Assembly (NCBI RefSeq): GCF_027923465.1
Contig: NZ_BRLB01000001.1
Location: 62,001 to 126,000 of the forward strand
Direction of reading: 5' to 3'
From: Vallitalea longa
GTDB taxonomy: Bacteria > Bacillota > Clostridia > Lachnospirales > Vallitaleaceae
DNA length: 64,000 nucleotides
A model generated the notes under the pieces. That model saw nothing but the letters and a program-made list of their open reading frames with translations, ran no database searches and was not told where the DNA came from. The translations under genes were made by a program, and so were the position numbers. This document shows positions 57,338-64,000 of this stretch, piece after piece. Each line of letters begins with the position of its first letter. The stretch's first letter is position 1.

Positions 57338-58309
57338 ATGGAAGATATCATTAAATGCATACATGAACCTTGTTTGAAAGAAAAAGGTTTTACACCCTAT
57401 AAAAGTAATAAGTATAATTCTATGGGACAATGTTATAAAATTGATCCTAGGATAGGTCAAGGTTACTACTGGATCTATGCTCAAGATAATCTTTTCGCTA
57501 TTGTCATTCATGATTTCTACTTCTATGAAGATTATCTGTTAGAATGTAAATTACCAGAATATCTCAGTATCACCTATTATGATTCTATTTCAGGTGAAGA
57601 ACTGAACCCATATAAAAGATTTAGTGCTGGATGTGTCAAAGGCTATTGGAGCCATAATAATGCTTACCAAGCTCTTTTCCATAAAAATATTCCTATACGT
57701 TTGATTGGTATAGAAATTACCCCTGAATATTATGAAAACTACCTTAAGCAAAAATATCCTGGTGAATACATGAGTCCAAGGTCAGCTTTATTAAGTATTA
57801 ATGAAGATACTAGTTTCCCTGAGCTAATACTGTTACTGAACCAATTAAGAAGTTATAAAGGAACTGGAATGGCTGCAAAATTATTCTATGAAGGTAAAGT
57901 TGCTGAAGCTATATCACTTATTGTAGAAAAATCGAAACTTATTAAACCAAAAGACATAAAAAGAATAACAAAGCAAGATTTAGAACACATACAAACCGTT
58001 ACATCATATATCAACGATCATTATGCATATGACCTTCATTTAAAAAAGTTGTCTCAAATAGCTTGTATGGGAACAACTAAACTAAAATCAACATTTAAAG
58101 AGATACATAAATGTACCATTACAGAATATATCCAAAATAGACGTATGGGACAAGCAGAACATTTATTATCCAATACCGACCTTAGTATAGGTCAAGTAGC
58201 AAACATAGTAGGATATCACAGTGCAAGTCGTTTTTCTGAATTATTCAAAAAAAGCACAGGATTACTTCCACGTAAATATAGAGAATTTACATTAGGAAAA
58301 ACTAACTAA
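57338..58309 (+). CDS. AraC-family regulator, divergent from ECF operon
   Basis: 323 residues from the ATG at 57338 (MEDIIKC), seven bases after AAAGGAGG; a longer reading from 57227 would run through the Fur box and is rejected. The N-terminal about 210 residues are a sensing domain of unknown ligand (GQCYKIDPRIGQGYYWIYAQ). The C-terminal AraC domain is about 225-323 (LKKLSQIACMGTTKLKSTFK, IGQVANIVGYHSASRFSELF). It shares a 200-base divergent region with the S-component gene and most likely activates that operon when its ligand is available. Confidence 0.87.
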   Translation: MEDIIKCIHEPCLKEKGFTPYKSNKYNSMGQCYKIDPRIGQGYYWIYAQDNLFAIVIHDFYFYEDYLLECKLPEYLSITYYDSISGEELNPYKRFSAGCVKGYWSHNNAYQALFHKNIPIRLIGIEITPEYYENYLKQKYPGEYMSPRSALLSINEDTSFPELILLLNQLRSYKGTGMAAKLFYEGKVAEAISLIVEKSKLIKPKDIKRITKQDLEHIQTVTSYINDHYAYDLHLKKLSQIACMGTTKLKSTFKEIHKCTITEYIQNRRMGQAEHLLSNTDLSIGQVANIVGYHSASRFSELFKKSTGLLPRKYREFTLGKTN

Positions 58310-58347
58310 TTCAATTCATCGAAATAAATACAACTTAATAATTATCA

Positions 58348-58390
58348 AAAAAAGCCTTTATATCTATTTCAATAGAATTAAGGCTTTTTT
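58348..58390. terminator. Bidirectional terminator between AraC and MATE genes
   Basis: Perfect 11-bp stem AAAAAAGCCTT (58348-58358) with AAGGCTTTTTT (58380-58390), with T6 on either strand. It lies between convergent genes. Confidence 0.88.
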
Positions 58391-58480
58391 CAAGTACATT
58401 AAATTAATCGTCATACAAAAATCATTTCCAATATGCATAATCATCACATATATTAAATTAGATTTAAATCTATATGAATG

Positions 58481-59860
58481 CTAACATTCAGCTTTAACTA
58501 ACTTTACGATATTATTATCTTTTATATTTTTATTTAGAGCAATGAACTCTTTAGAAACCAAAAAGCAACTTAAGATTATAGTGAGTAGGTCTCCAAGTGG
58601 CATAGCAAGCCAAGCCCCTGTTTCACCTATGATCTGTGGTAATATTAATACTATTGGTATAAAAAACAATATCTGTCTACCCATGACTAACATTGCCGCT
58701 TTGCTTCCTTTTCCAATACCTTGGAAGAAAACTATGGACATGGACATTATGCCATATAGAATAAATATCATAAGGAATATTCTAAACCTACCTATACCTA
58801 GTTGTGCTAATGCCGGATCAGTTATAAACCAACTCAATATGGTTTTAGGGAAAATCATGAATAAAAGCCATAACCCACCAGCAACACCAGTTGATATCTT
58901 AGTGTATGTTAAGTAAGCCTTTTTCACTCTTAAATACTGTTTGGCACCATAATTAGCTCCTATTATAGGCTGTACCCCTTGAGCTATTCCCCATAAAGTT
59001 ATAAAAGCAAACATCATTACTCTATAAGATGCACCCATAATATTTACACTATCATTTCCTCCTTTGCTGGATAATACCTTAAACATTATTGACATCTGGA
59101 TTGCAGGCATTATCTGCATCACCATTCCTGAAAATCCAACATTCAATATCTTAGGCATAATATCAAATGACATCCTGAAACTTTTCCTTGATATTTTTAT
59201 GATACTTTTTCCTGATTTAAAATATATGACGTCCCCTACTGCAACACAAAATTGAGCAATGATTGTAGCTAATGCAGCACCTTCTATTCCCATTCCAAAT
59301 ACTTTTATAAGTATTGGATCCAGAATAATATTAATAAGTGTTCCAGAAATAATTATTTTCATTGCAACTTTCATTCTTCCTTCTCCACGGATAAGGAAAT
59401 TAAGTGCAGGTCCTAATGCTGAAAAAATGAATCCCAAAGATATTATTTTTAAATATCTTGTTCCTAACAATAATATATCATCAGTAGCACCTACAAAACT
59501 AAGAATTGGTGAAGCAAAATTATAGATTATAAAAGTTAGGGATATTGACAATATAGAAACACCGAACAATACATTTCCAAAAAGTTTATCTATAGTTTTC
59601 TGGTCTTTTTCTCCCATAGCTCTTGATAATACAGACATAGCTCCCATAGCCAATAACATTGATACAGCAGTATTTAGTAATACTACATTATATGCTAGAA
59701 CGATAGCCCCAACTCCATCTGAAGAAACGAACTGACCTACAAATATAGCATCAACCATATTATATAATCCTACTGCTAACATACCAATCATGGCAGGTAT
59801 TGCAAGTTTAATAAATAATTTCCCCATACTTAATTCCAATAAATCTTTTCTACTATTCAT
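58481..59860 (-). CDS. MATE family efflux transporter
   Basis: 459 residues, twelve helices in two similar halves. Typical MATE segments are KLAIPAMIGMLAVGLYNMVD and VDAIFVGQFVSSDGVGAIVL at the N-terminus and GIAQGVQPIIGANYGAKQYL (about 288-307) in the second half. It uses a sodium or proton gradient to export organic compounds. GGAG lies before the ATG. A strong Fur box upstream means it is probably iron-regulated, which is unusual for a general drug pump and suggests export of a metallophore or relief from iron-linked stress. Confidence 0.92.
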   Translation of the reverse strand: MNSRKDLLELSMGKLFIKLAIPAMIGMLAVGLYNMVDAIFVGQFVSSDGVGAIVLAYNVVLLNTAVSMLLAMGAMSVLSRAMGEKDQKTIDKLFGNVLFGVSILSISLTFIIYNFASPILSFVGATDDILLLGTRYLKIISLGFIFSALGPALNFLIRGEGRMKVAMKIIISGTLINIILDPILIKVFGMGIEGAALATIIAQFCVAVGDVIYFKSGKSIIKISRKSFRMSFDIMPKILNVGFSGMVMQIMPAIQMSIMFKVLSSKGGNDSVNIMGASYRVMMFAFITLWGIAQGVQPIIGANYGAKQYLRVKKAYLTYTKISTGVAGGLWLLFMIFPKTILSWFITDPALAQLGIGRFRIFLMIFILYGIMSMSIVFFQGIGKGSKAAMLVMGRQILFFIPIVLILPQIIGETGAWLAMPLGDLLTIILSCFLVSKEFIALNKNIKDNNIVKLVKAEC

Positions 59861-59937
59861 AAATAAACTCCTTTCTATTTCATTAATATGTTATTTATAT
59901 CCCCATTCCTCCTTATATTAAATATGTACTTGTAATT

Positions 59938-59956
59938 GATAATGATATTTATTATC
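59938..59956 (-). promoter_or_regulatory. Fur box upstream of the MATE gene
   Basis: GATAATGATATTTATTATC matches the 19-bp Fur consensus GATAATGATAATCATTATC at 17 positions. It lies 78 bases before the MATE start codon; no gene starts in the other direction nearby. The -10 element is not clear. Apart from this and the stem at 60121-60162, 59861-60216 contains a single copy of the AAGTTGAGTTAT repeat arm. Confidence 0.78.
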
Positions 59957-60120
59957 AATAAAATTATAGGACTAATATTTATTAAAGTCAATAACTATAT
60001 ATAAAAAATTCTTAATTATTTATAACTTATTATGTGAATGAGCTTACTACAGGACATGAATAGCGAATAAAATATTTCTATTAGAACAAAAGAGGAGTAG
60101 GATTTTCCTATAAGATTAAG

Positions 60121-60162
60121 AAGGCTCTGTTAAAATAGAGCATCCTATCTTAACAGAGTCTT
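60121..60162 (-). terminator. Stem-loop downstream of the zinc-ribbon gene
   Basis: Thirteen-pair stem (60121-60133 with 60150-60162, one G-T pair) with a 16-nt loop, about 55 bases past the zinc-ribbon stop. The T tract on the minus strand is modest (CTTCTTAAT). Probable terminator for that gene. Confidence 0.55.
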
Positions 60163-60216
60163 ATATGCTTATATTTAATTATTAACTATTACAGGTGGAA
60201 AAGTTGAGTTATTAAC

Positions 60217-60480
60217 TTACTTCTTCCATCTTTTTAGAGTTGGAAAGAATTCATTCATAATCTTTCTGGCACCATCTTCACTCATATTTTTATTATTCTT
60301 AATCATATGAGGAACACAATAGTCAATCATCTCTTCCATACTACAATCAGCAATAAAGTTACCATCAGTATAGCAATATACACAATAGTCCTTATTTTTA
60401 CTTCCATCAGAATTTGTTCCATATAAATGAGAGTCTTCCATTGGCATTCCACAACTTTGGCAATAACATACTTTGTTCAT
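60217..60480 (-). CDS. Small zinc-ribbon protein
   Basis: 87 residues from the ATG at 60480 (MNKVCYC), eight bases after AAAGGA; the ATG at 60486 is only two bases from it. Two Cys pairs, CYCQSCGMPM (about 5-14) and DYCVYCYTDG (about 32-41), make a zinc ribbon, followed by a helical C-terminal half. It resembles the putative zinc-ribbon family often found alone or next to WYL regulators. Function unknown. An operator-like repeat (60532-60555) similar to one before the neighbouring WYL gene suggests the two are co-regulated. Confidence 0.85.
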   Translation of the reverse strand: MNKVCYCQSCGMPMEDSHLYGTNSDGSKNKDYCVYCYTDGNFIADCSMEEMIDYCVPHMIKNNKNMSEDGARKIMNEFFPTLKRWKK

Positions 60481-60531
60481 ATTCATCTTCCTTTCAAATT
60501 ATGTTTTCTACTCTTTCATATTACCAAACAT

Positions 60532-60555
60532 AATTTGACAACTGAGTGTCATATT
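60532..60555. promoter_or_regulatory. Operator-like inverted repeat before zinc-ribbon gene
   Basis: AATTTGACA (60532-60540), six-base spacer, TGTCATATT (60547-60555). The arms pair at eight of nine positions and match those of the palindrome at 61553-61575 upstream of the WYL regulator. It lies about 50 bases before the zinc-ribbon start codon. Confidence 0.5.
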
Positions 60556-60609
60556 ATAAAAAATTCATTATTTATATATCATTACCTTTTTAATATGATT
60601 AACTTAATT

Positions 60610-61524
60610 TTAAGTGTAGTAATTATCTAATGTTTTCTGCAGTTTTTTTCTAATTATATCATTAATATAATTTGGCGCAATAACTTTGATATCACTACCG
60701 AAAGAAATTATATAATTATATAACCATTCATCTTCAACTGCATTAAACGTAATATCATAACTACCATCACTTTTTTTGAATATATCCTTTAGTTGGAATT
60801 CATTAAAAACTCTATGTTTTACTCTACCTGATAAATTAATCTTCATAGTGAATTCTTGAGAAATATTATTGAACAAGTAATTAATATCTATAGGTTTATA
60901 TTTATCTCTATCAAACATTTTATTTATTATCTTGAGGTTATCAATTCTATATATTTTAAATACCCTATAATCTTTTCTCATTAAACAATAGCCTAATAAG
61001 TACCAATCCTTTTGCTTGAATATTAACTTAAGTGGATTAACTACCCTATTACTCTTATCTCCGTTAAAATTATAATAATCAAACTGTATACTTTTACAAG
61101 TAGTCAATGCATTTTTCAAATCTTCAAATTTGTTTTTTTCATCTTGGGAACTTCCCCAATAGGAAAAATCCACTTCTATCCAGTTATCATTGTTTTTTTG
61201 AAATAGTGTCTTAATTTTTAGAATAGCATCATCAACATTTTCATAGTCTGTCGCTTTTAATAATTCTAGACCAATAAGTATTTTATTTTGTTCATCGTTG
61301 GATAAAATTGATTTGTTTATGACAAAATTATCTAGGAGACTAATACCTCCGTATTTTCCTTTATTTGCATATATTGGTACTCCCGCCATAGATAAAGCAT
61401 CTACATCTCTATATACAGTTCTCGTTGATACTTCAAGGATATCTGCCAATTCTTTTGCAGTCATTTGTTTTTTATCTAATAATAAATATACAATCTGAAA
61501 TAATCTGTCTACTCTCAATAACAT
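60610..61524 (-). CDS. WYL-domain (YafY-type) transcriptional regulator
   Basis: About 304 residues: N-terminal HTH_11-type domain (TAKELADILEVSTRTVYRDV, about 23-42), a middle YafY core, then a WYL domain (about 135-235; FKQKDWYLLGYCLMRKDYRV) and a C-terminal extension. WYL domains bind small ligands or nucleic acids. The start is ambiguous: ATG at 61524 lies two bases after AGGTGG and a TTG at 61518 lies eight bases after it. The 23-bp palindrome at 61553-61575 just upstream is the probable autoregulatory site. Co-regulation of the zinc-ribbon gene is suggested. Confidence 0.88.
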   Translation of the reverse strand: MLLRVDRLFQIVYLLLDKKQMTAKELADILEVSTRTVYRDVDALSMAGVPIYANKGKYGGISLLDNFVINKSILSNDEQNKILIGLELLKATDYENVDDAILKIKTLFQKNNDNWIEVDFSYWGSSQDEKNKFEDLKNALTTCKSIQFDYYNFNGDKSNRVVNPLKLIFKQKDWYLLGYCLMRKDYRVFKIYRIDNLKIINKMFDRDKYKPIDINYLFNNISQEFTMKINLSGRVKHRVFNEFQLKDIFKKSDGSYDITFNAVEDEWLYNYIISFGSDIKVIAPNYINDIIRKKLQKTLDNYYT

Positions 61525-61552
61525 CACCACCTGATATTAATTATAGCAGATA

Positions 61553-61575
61553 AATATGACAGCAGTTGTCATATT
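61553..61575. promoter_or_regulatory. 23-bp perfect palindrome upstream of WYL regulator
   Basis: AATATGACA (61553-61561) and TGTCATATT (61567-61575) are exact complements around GCAGT. It is 29 bases upstream of the WYL gene's ATG and about 120 bases from the divergent SLH gene's promoter. It shares its arms with the site at 60532-60555. Confidence 0.65.
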
Positions 61576-61696
61576 ATTGTCTGCAAAACTAAAAATAAAA
61601 TTTTTTATATAATAATTCTTATTTTTTATACTCATTTTATTTAACTTACATATTCAAGACATAATATGATAAATTAAGAAAAAAATTGACAATTTA

Positions 61697-61725
61697 TTGA
61701 CAAAAACACCAATTTGGTATAAAAT
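61697..61725 (+). promoter_or_regulatory. Sigma-A promoter of the SLH-domain gene
   Basis: TTGACA (61697-61702), 17-base spacer, TAAAAT (61720-61725). A second TTGACA lies 11 bases upstream. The predicted start leaves a leader of about 40 bases with AGGAGGAG before the ATG at 61772. Confidence 0.72.
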
Positions 61726-61771
61726 TTTAAGTGCTATTTATTTTTTTATAATAATATTAGGAGGAGAACGA

Positions 61772-63100
61772 ATGAAAAAAATAATTACATTACTATTAGC
61801 ATTCACCCTTGTTTTTGGTACTTGCACTTTCACTTATGCTGCTGAAAACGATTCACAAGCTAAAACTGCAACATTAGTATACGAAAAAGCTATATGGACA
61901 GATTATTATGGAGATAAAATACTTTGTAAAATAACAATTAAAGGTGTTGTTGGACATCAACTAGAAAATAATAATTGTGTTTATAAAAATTATGATCACA
62001 AATTTTTAGATGATTACTCTGACAATCCTGAACTCTTTACATATGATGAAGAAACACACGAAGACAATTGGAATGGTAAAGGTGATCTAATAGAGAATGG
62101 ATTAACTATATTACCAGTTGCTAAAGGTGCTGAAATACTTATTGAAGTAATTGATGGTAGTGAGAGTATTGATTTTTTCCCATCATGTTTCCCATTTATT
62201 GATGACGAAAAAACTGTACTTTGTCACGGAATGGGACAATGTGATGCTTATTCAACTGGAGAGACTGTAGTATTTGATACAATATATGAAGGATGTGTTG
62301 ATCAATTTCCTTTTAATCTAAATGGAAAACCAACAGGAATCATGGTTGTTGATCCTGAAACATATCCTCAACCAACTCAAGAAGAAATTGATAAAGCTAT
62401 AGCCGATATAGCAGCTGAGAAAGCAAATACTGAAAATGAAGATACTGATGCAACAGAAGTTACACCTACTGAAGCAACTGATACTGAAAATACTGAAACA
62501 GCAAACAGCGAAACAGTACCAGGACTTGATAATTTCACTGTAAAAAATGAATATACTAATGAAACTTTCAGTGATGTAGCAGATGCTGACTGGTTCAATG
62601 ACTCCGTTAAATACTGCTATGAAACTGGTATAATGAGTGGTAAAGGTGCTAACAGCTTTGATCCAAAAGGGTCTATAAGTTTAGCTGAAGCTATCACATT
62701 AGCTGCTAGAACTAATAATATCTATACTGGTCAAAGTAACGGAATAGAAAATATTGGTGATAACTGGTATGATGGTTATGTTGCTTATGCTATAGAAAAT
62801 AATATTATCAAAGAAGGTCAATTCACTGATTACAATAGAAATATCACTAGAGCAGAATTAGCTTATCTTTTCGCACATTCAGTAGCTAGTGAAGAACTAA
62901 GAGCTATACAAATGTATACAGTACCAGATGTAGATTTTGATACACCTTATAGTGATGAAATTTTCACATTATTTAATGCTGGTGTCGTAACTGGTTCTGA
63001 TGAAGATAGAACTTTCTACCCTAATAACGATATAACAAGAGGAGAAGCAGCTACTTTAATATTCAGAGTATTAAACCCTGATAGTAGAGTATCATTCTAA
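61772..63100 (+). CDS. Secreted SLH-domain surface protein
   Basis: 442 residues from the ATG at 61772 after AGGAGGAG. Signal peptide of about 23 residues (cleavage near TYA-AEN). Residues about 25-200 are a beta-rich domain I do not recognise. An acidic Thr/Glu/Asn-rich linker (about 205-250) is followed by three SLH repeats (about 265-310, 325-370, 385-435), each with the WFNDSVKYCYETG or YDGYVAYAIENNI type helix and a TRAELAYLF/TRGEAATLIF box. SLH triplets bind pyruvylated wall polymer, so the protein is wall-anchored at its C-terminus. Single-gene unit with its own promoter and terminator. Confidence 0.9.
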   Translation: MKKIITLLLAFTLVFGTCTFTYAAENDSQAKTATLVYEKAIWTDYYGDKILCKITIKGVVGHQLENNNCVYKNYDHKFLDDYSDNPELFTYDEETHEDNWNGKGDLIENGLTILPVAKGAEILIEVIDGSESIDFFPSCFPFIDDEKTVLCHGMGQCDAYSTGETVVFDTIYEGCVDQFPFNLNGKPTGIMVVDPETYPQPTQEEIDKAIADIAAEKANTENEDTDATEVTPTEATDTENTETANSETVPGLDNFTVKNEYTNETFSDVADADWFNDSVKYCYETGIMSGKGANSFDPKGSISLAEAITLAARTNNIYTGQSNGIENIGDNWYDGYVAYAIENNIIKEGQFTDYNRNITRAELAYLFAHSVASEELRAIQMYTVPDVDFDTPYSDEIFTLFNAGVVTGSDEDRTFYPNNDITRGEAATLIFRVLNPDSRVSF

Positions 63101-63155
63101 TTCTGTAATTATTAGGTAGAAATATATTTTTACATATATACATATTCTTGCGACA

Positions 63156-63187
63156 AAAAGGCTACAAATCTAAATTTGTAGCCTTTT
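63156..63187 (+). terminator. Terminator of the SLH-domain gene
   Basis: Perfect 14-bp stem (63156-63169 with 63174-63187) and a four-base loop, ending in TTTT, about 55 bases after the stop. It can also serve the minus-strand reading frame at 63214-63306. Confidence 0.85.
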
Positions 63188-63213
63188 ATTAAGCTAATAT
63201 ACATTCTGTTTTT

Positions 63214-63306
63214 CTATAAATTATACTGACTCTTGAGTTGCTCTAGTCTGACTGCAAAAAATATTATTATAAATAAACATATACCATATATAATTGCATA
63301 CTCCAT
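63214..63306 (-). CDS. Possible 30-residue single-helix membrane peptide
   Basis: ATG at 63306, eight bases after a GGGGG-containing ribosome site, opens a frame of 30 codons: an acidic start (MEYAIIYG), a hydrophobic stretch ICLFIIIFFAV, then a charged tail RLEQLKSQYNL. One membrane helix with a polar C-terminus is a common layout for small bacterial membrane proteins. It lies between convergent terminator and GNAT gene on the same strand as the latter. Too short for homology by eye; could be chance. Confidence 0.35.
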   Translation of the reverse strand: MEYAIIYGICLFIIIFFAVRLEQLKSQYNL

Positions 63307-63383
63307 TAATTATACCCCCAATAATATTTATCATCAGCTATTTATAAGCAGTATCATGTAGATTCATAATTCCACTTATATGA

Positions 63384-63842
63384 TTACATGATTTTCTCAT
63401 ATAAGAATAATCTAAAATCGCTACTTTTATCAGGAAACTCTTCACCTATTTTTACATACCCCATCTTCTCGTAGAAATGATGATTTCTAAAACTTTTATA
63501 TGGAGTATCCAAAGTCCATTTTTTTGCATTAGGAAAATTAGCTTCAATTAGAGAAATAACTTCTTGGCCTATCCCCTTATTCTGAGATGAAGGATGAATA
63601 AAAATGGAACCTAATGTATAGTTATCGTTTCCATTACTAAAAATACAAGTACCACCTATCACCTTACCATTGTGTACTATATTATAAGCATATCCCTTAT
63701 CAATGTATCTCAGCTTATGATTATCGATGTCAATTAAAGGTGGGAAATTACCATACTTGTTCTTATCTTCAAGAAAAGATTCAATCGCGATATCAGTCAA
63801 CTCTTCCAAGTCATTTTTTTCTACCTTAACTAATTCAACCAT
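63384..63842 (-). CDS. GNAT family N-acetyltransferase
   Basis: 152 residues with the GNAT fold: GGTCIFSNGNDNYTLGSIFI (beta4-5), the acetyl-CoA pyrophosphate loop in SSQNKGIGQEVISLIEA (Q/R-x-x-G-x-G/A, about 88-104) and a C-terminal NHHFYEKMGYVKIGEEFP typical of the family. Acceptor unknown. AGGAGGT precedes the start. Stands alone. Confidence 0.88.
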   Translation of the reverse strand: MVELVKVEKNDLEELTDIAIESFLEDKNKYGNFPPLIDIDNHKLRYIDKGYAYNIVHNGKVIGGTCIFSNGNDNYTLGSIFIHPSSQNKGIGQEVISLIEANFPNAKKWTLDTPYKSFRNHHFYEKMGYVKIGEEFPDKSSDFRLFLYEKIM

Positions 63843-63913
63843 AATAAACCTCCTGTTTAATACTAATACTATAATAATGTAATTTCATACATATAATAAT
63901 TTTACCCTACATA

Positions 63914-64000
63914 ATGATACTTGTAAACAAAATATATGACCTCCGTAAGAATAAAGAGGCTACACCTATAGAATATCTCAAGGAAAATAGAAAATGTAGC
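63914..64000 (+). CDS. Possible partial reading frame at the window edge
   Basis: An ATG at 63914 opens a frame without stops to the end of the window (29 codons; includes YDLRKNKEATPIEYLKENRK). No ribosome site is seen and the frame is open back to 63878, so the ATG may not be the start. The composition is protein-like, and could be the edge of a gene or of a mobile-element remnant. I do not recognise it. Confidence 0.25.
   Translation, partial: MILVNKIYDLRKNKEATPIEYLKENRKCS

Noticed and set aside
59885-59935. AAGGAGGAATG about 60 bases before the MATE start, possible leader peptide
   Set aside because: The ATG is only one base from the ribosome site and the frame stops after three codons.
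1-64000. CRISPR arrays, tRNA or rRNA genes, intact insertion sequences, prophage
   Set aside because: No regularly spaced repeats, no cloverleaf-like or rRNA-like stretches, and no complete transposase or phage structural gene were seen on either strand.

Overview
The window is AT-rich chromosomal DNA of a Gram-positive anaerobe, most likely a polysaccharide-degrading clostridium (Lachnospirales; a Vallitalea-like genome would fit, but this is an impression from gene content and codon use and was not tested). Pointers are lipoprotein binding proteins, YesM/YesN-type two-component regulators, an SLH-domain protein, LrgAB, anaerobic-type thiazole synthesis (ThiH) and strong GGAGG ribosome sites. 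I see no rRNA, tRNA, CRISPR array, phage or intact insertion sequence.

Left third (1-16.4 kb, all minus strand): a carbohydrate locus with two LplB/LplC-type permeases, a binding lipoprotein, a membrane-anchored AraC sensor-regulator and two type I sulfatases. Next to it is an operon of two Gfo/Idh/MocA oxidoreductases and two sugar-phosphate isomerase/epimerase-like proteins behind a LacI-type regulator, with an 18-bp perfect operator palindrome between regulator and enzymes. A REP-like palindrome and a YibE/YibF-like membrane pair follow.

Middle (16.6-46.9 kb): a nine-gene unit has a PchR-like AraC regulator, two half-size ABC exporter-fold transporters (the first broken by a one-base insertion) and a full Opp/Nik-type importer. 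The regulator has a perfect 7-1-7 Fur box, suggesting iron or metallophore import. Then comes a second polysaccharide locus: response regulator, histidine kinase, two permeases, a 1979-residue secreted multidomain glycosidase-like protein and a binding lipoprotein. lrgAB, an M23/LysM/G5 wall hydrolase with a WalR-like box, a DUF2804 protein and a GH2 glycosidase with its AraC regulator follow.

Right third (47-64 kb): a thiSFGHE thiazole operon without a recognisable TPP riboswitch; a second Fur-box-controlled system (MptD-family S component, EcfT, fused double-ATPase EcfA, two half-ABC transporters, divergent AraC regulator); a MATE exporter with its own Fur box; a zinc-ribbon protein and a WYL regulator sharing an operator-like palindrome; an SLH-domain protein; and a GNAT acetyltransferase.

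The strongest theme is a Fur regulon at three places in 34 kb. In two of them a similar pair of half-transporters is coupled to two different importer chassis (Opp-type and ECF-type), and a MATE exporter sits beside the second.
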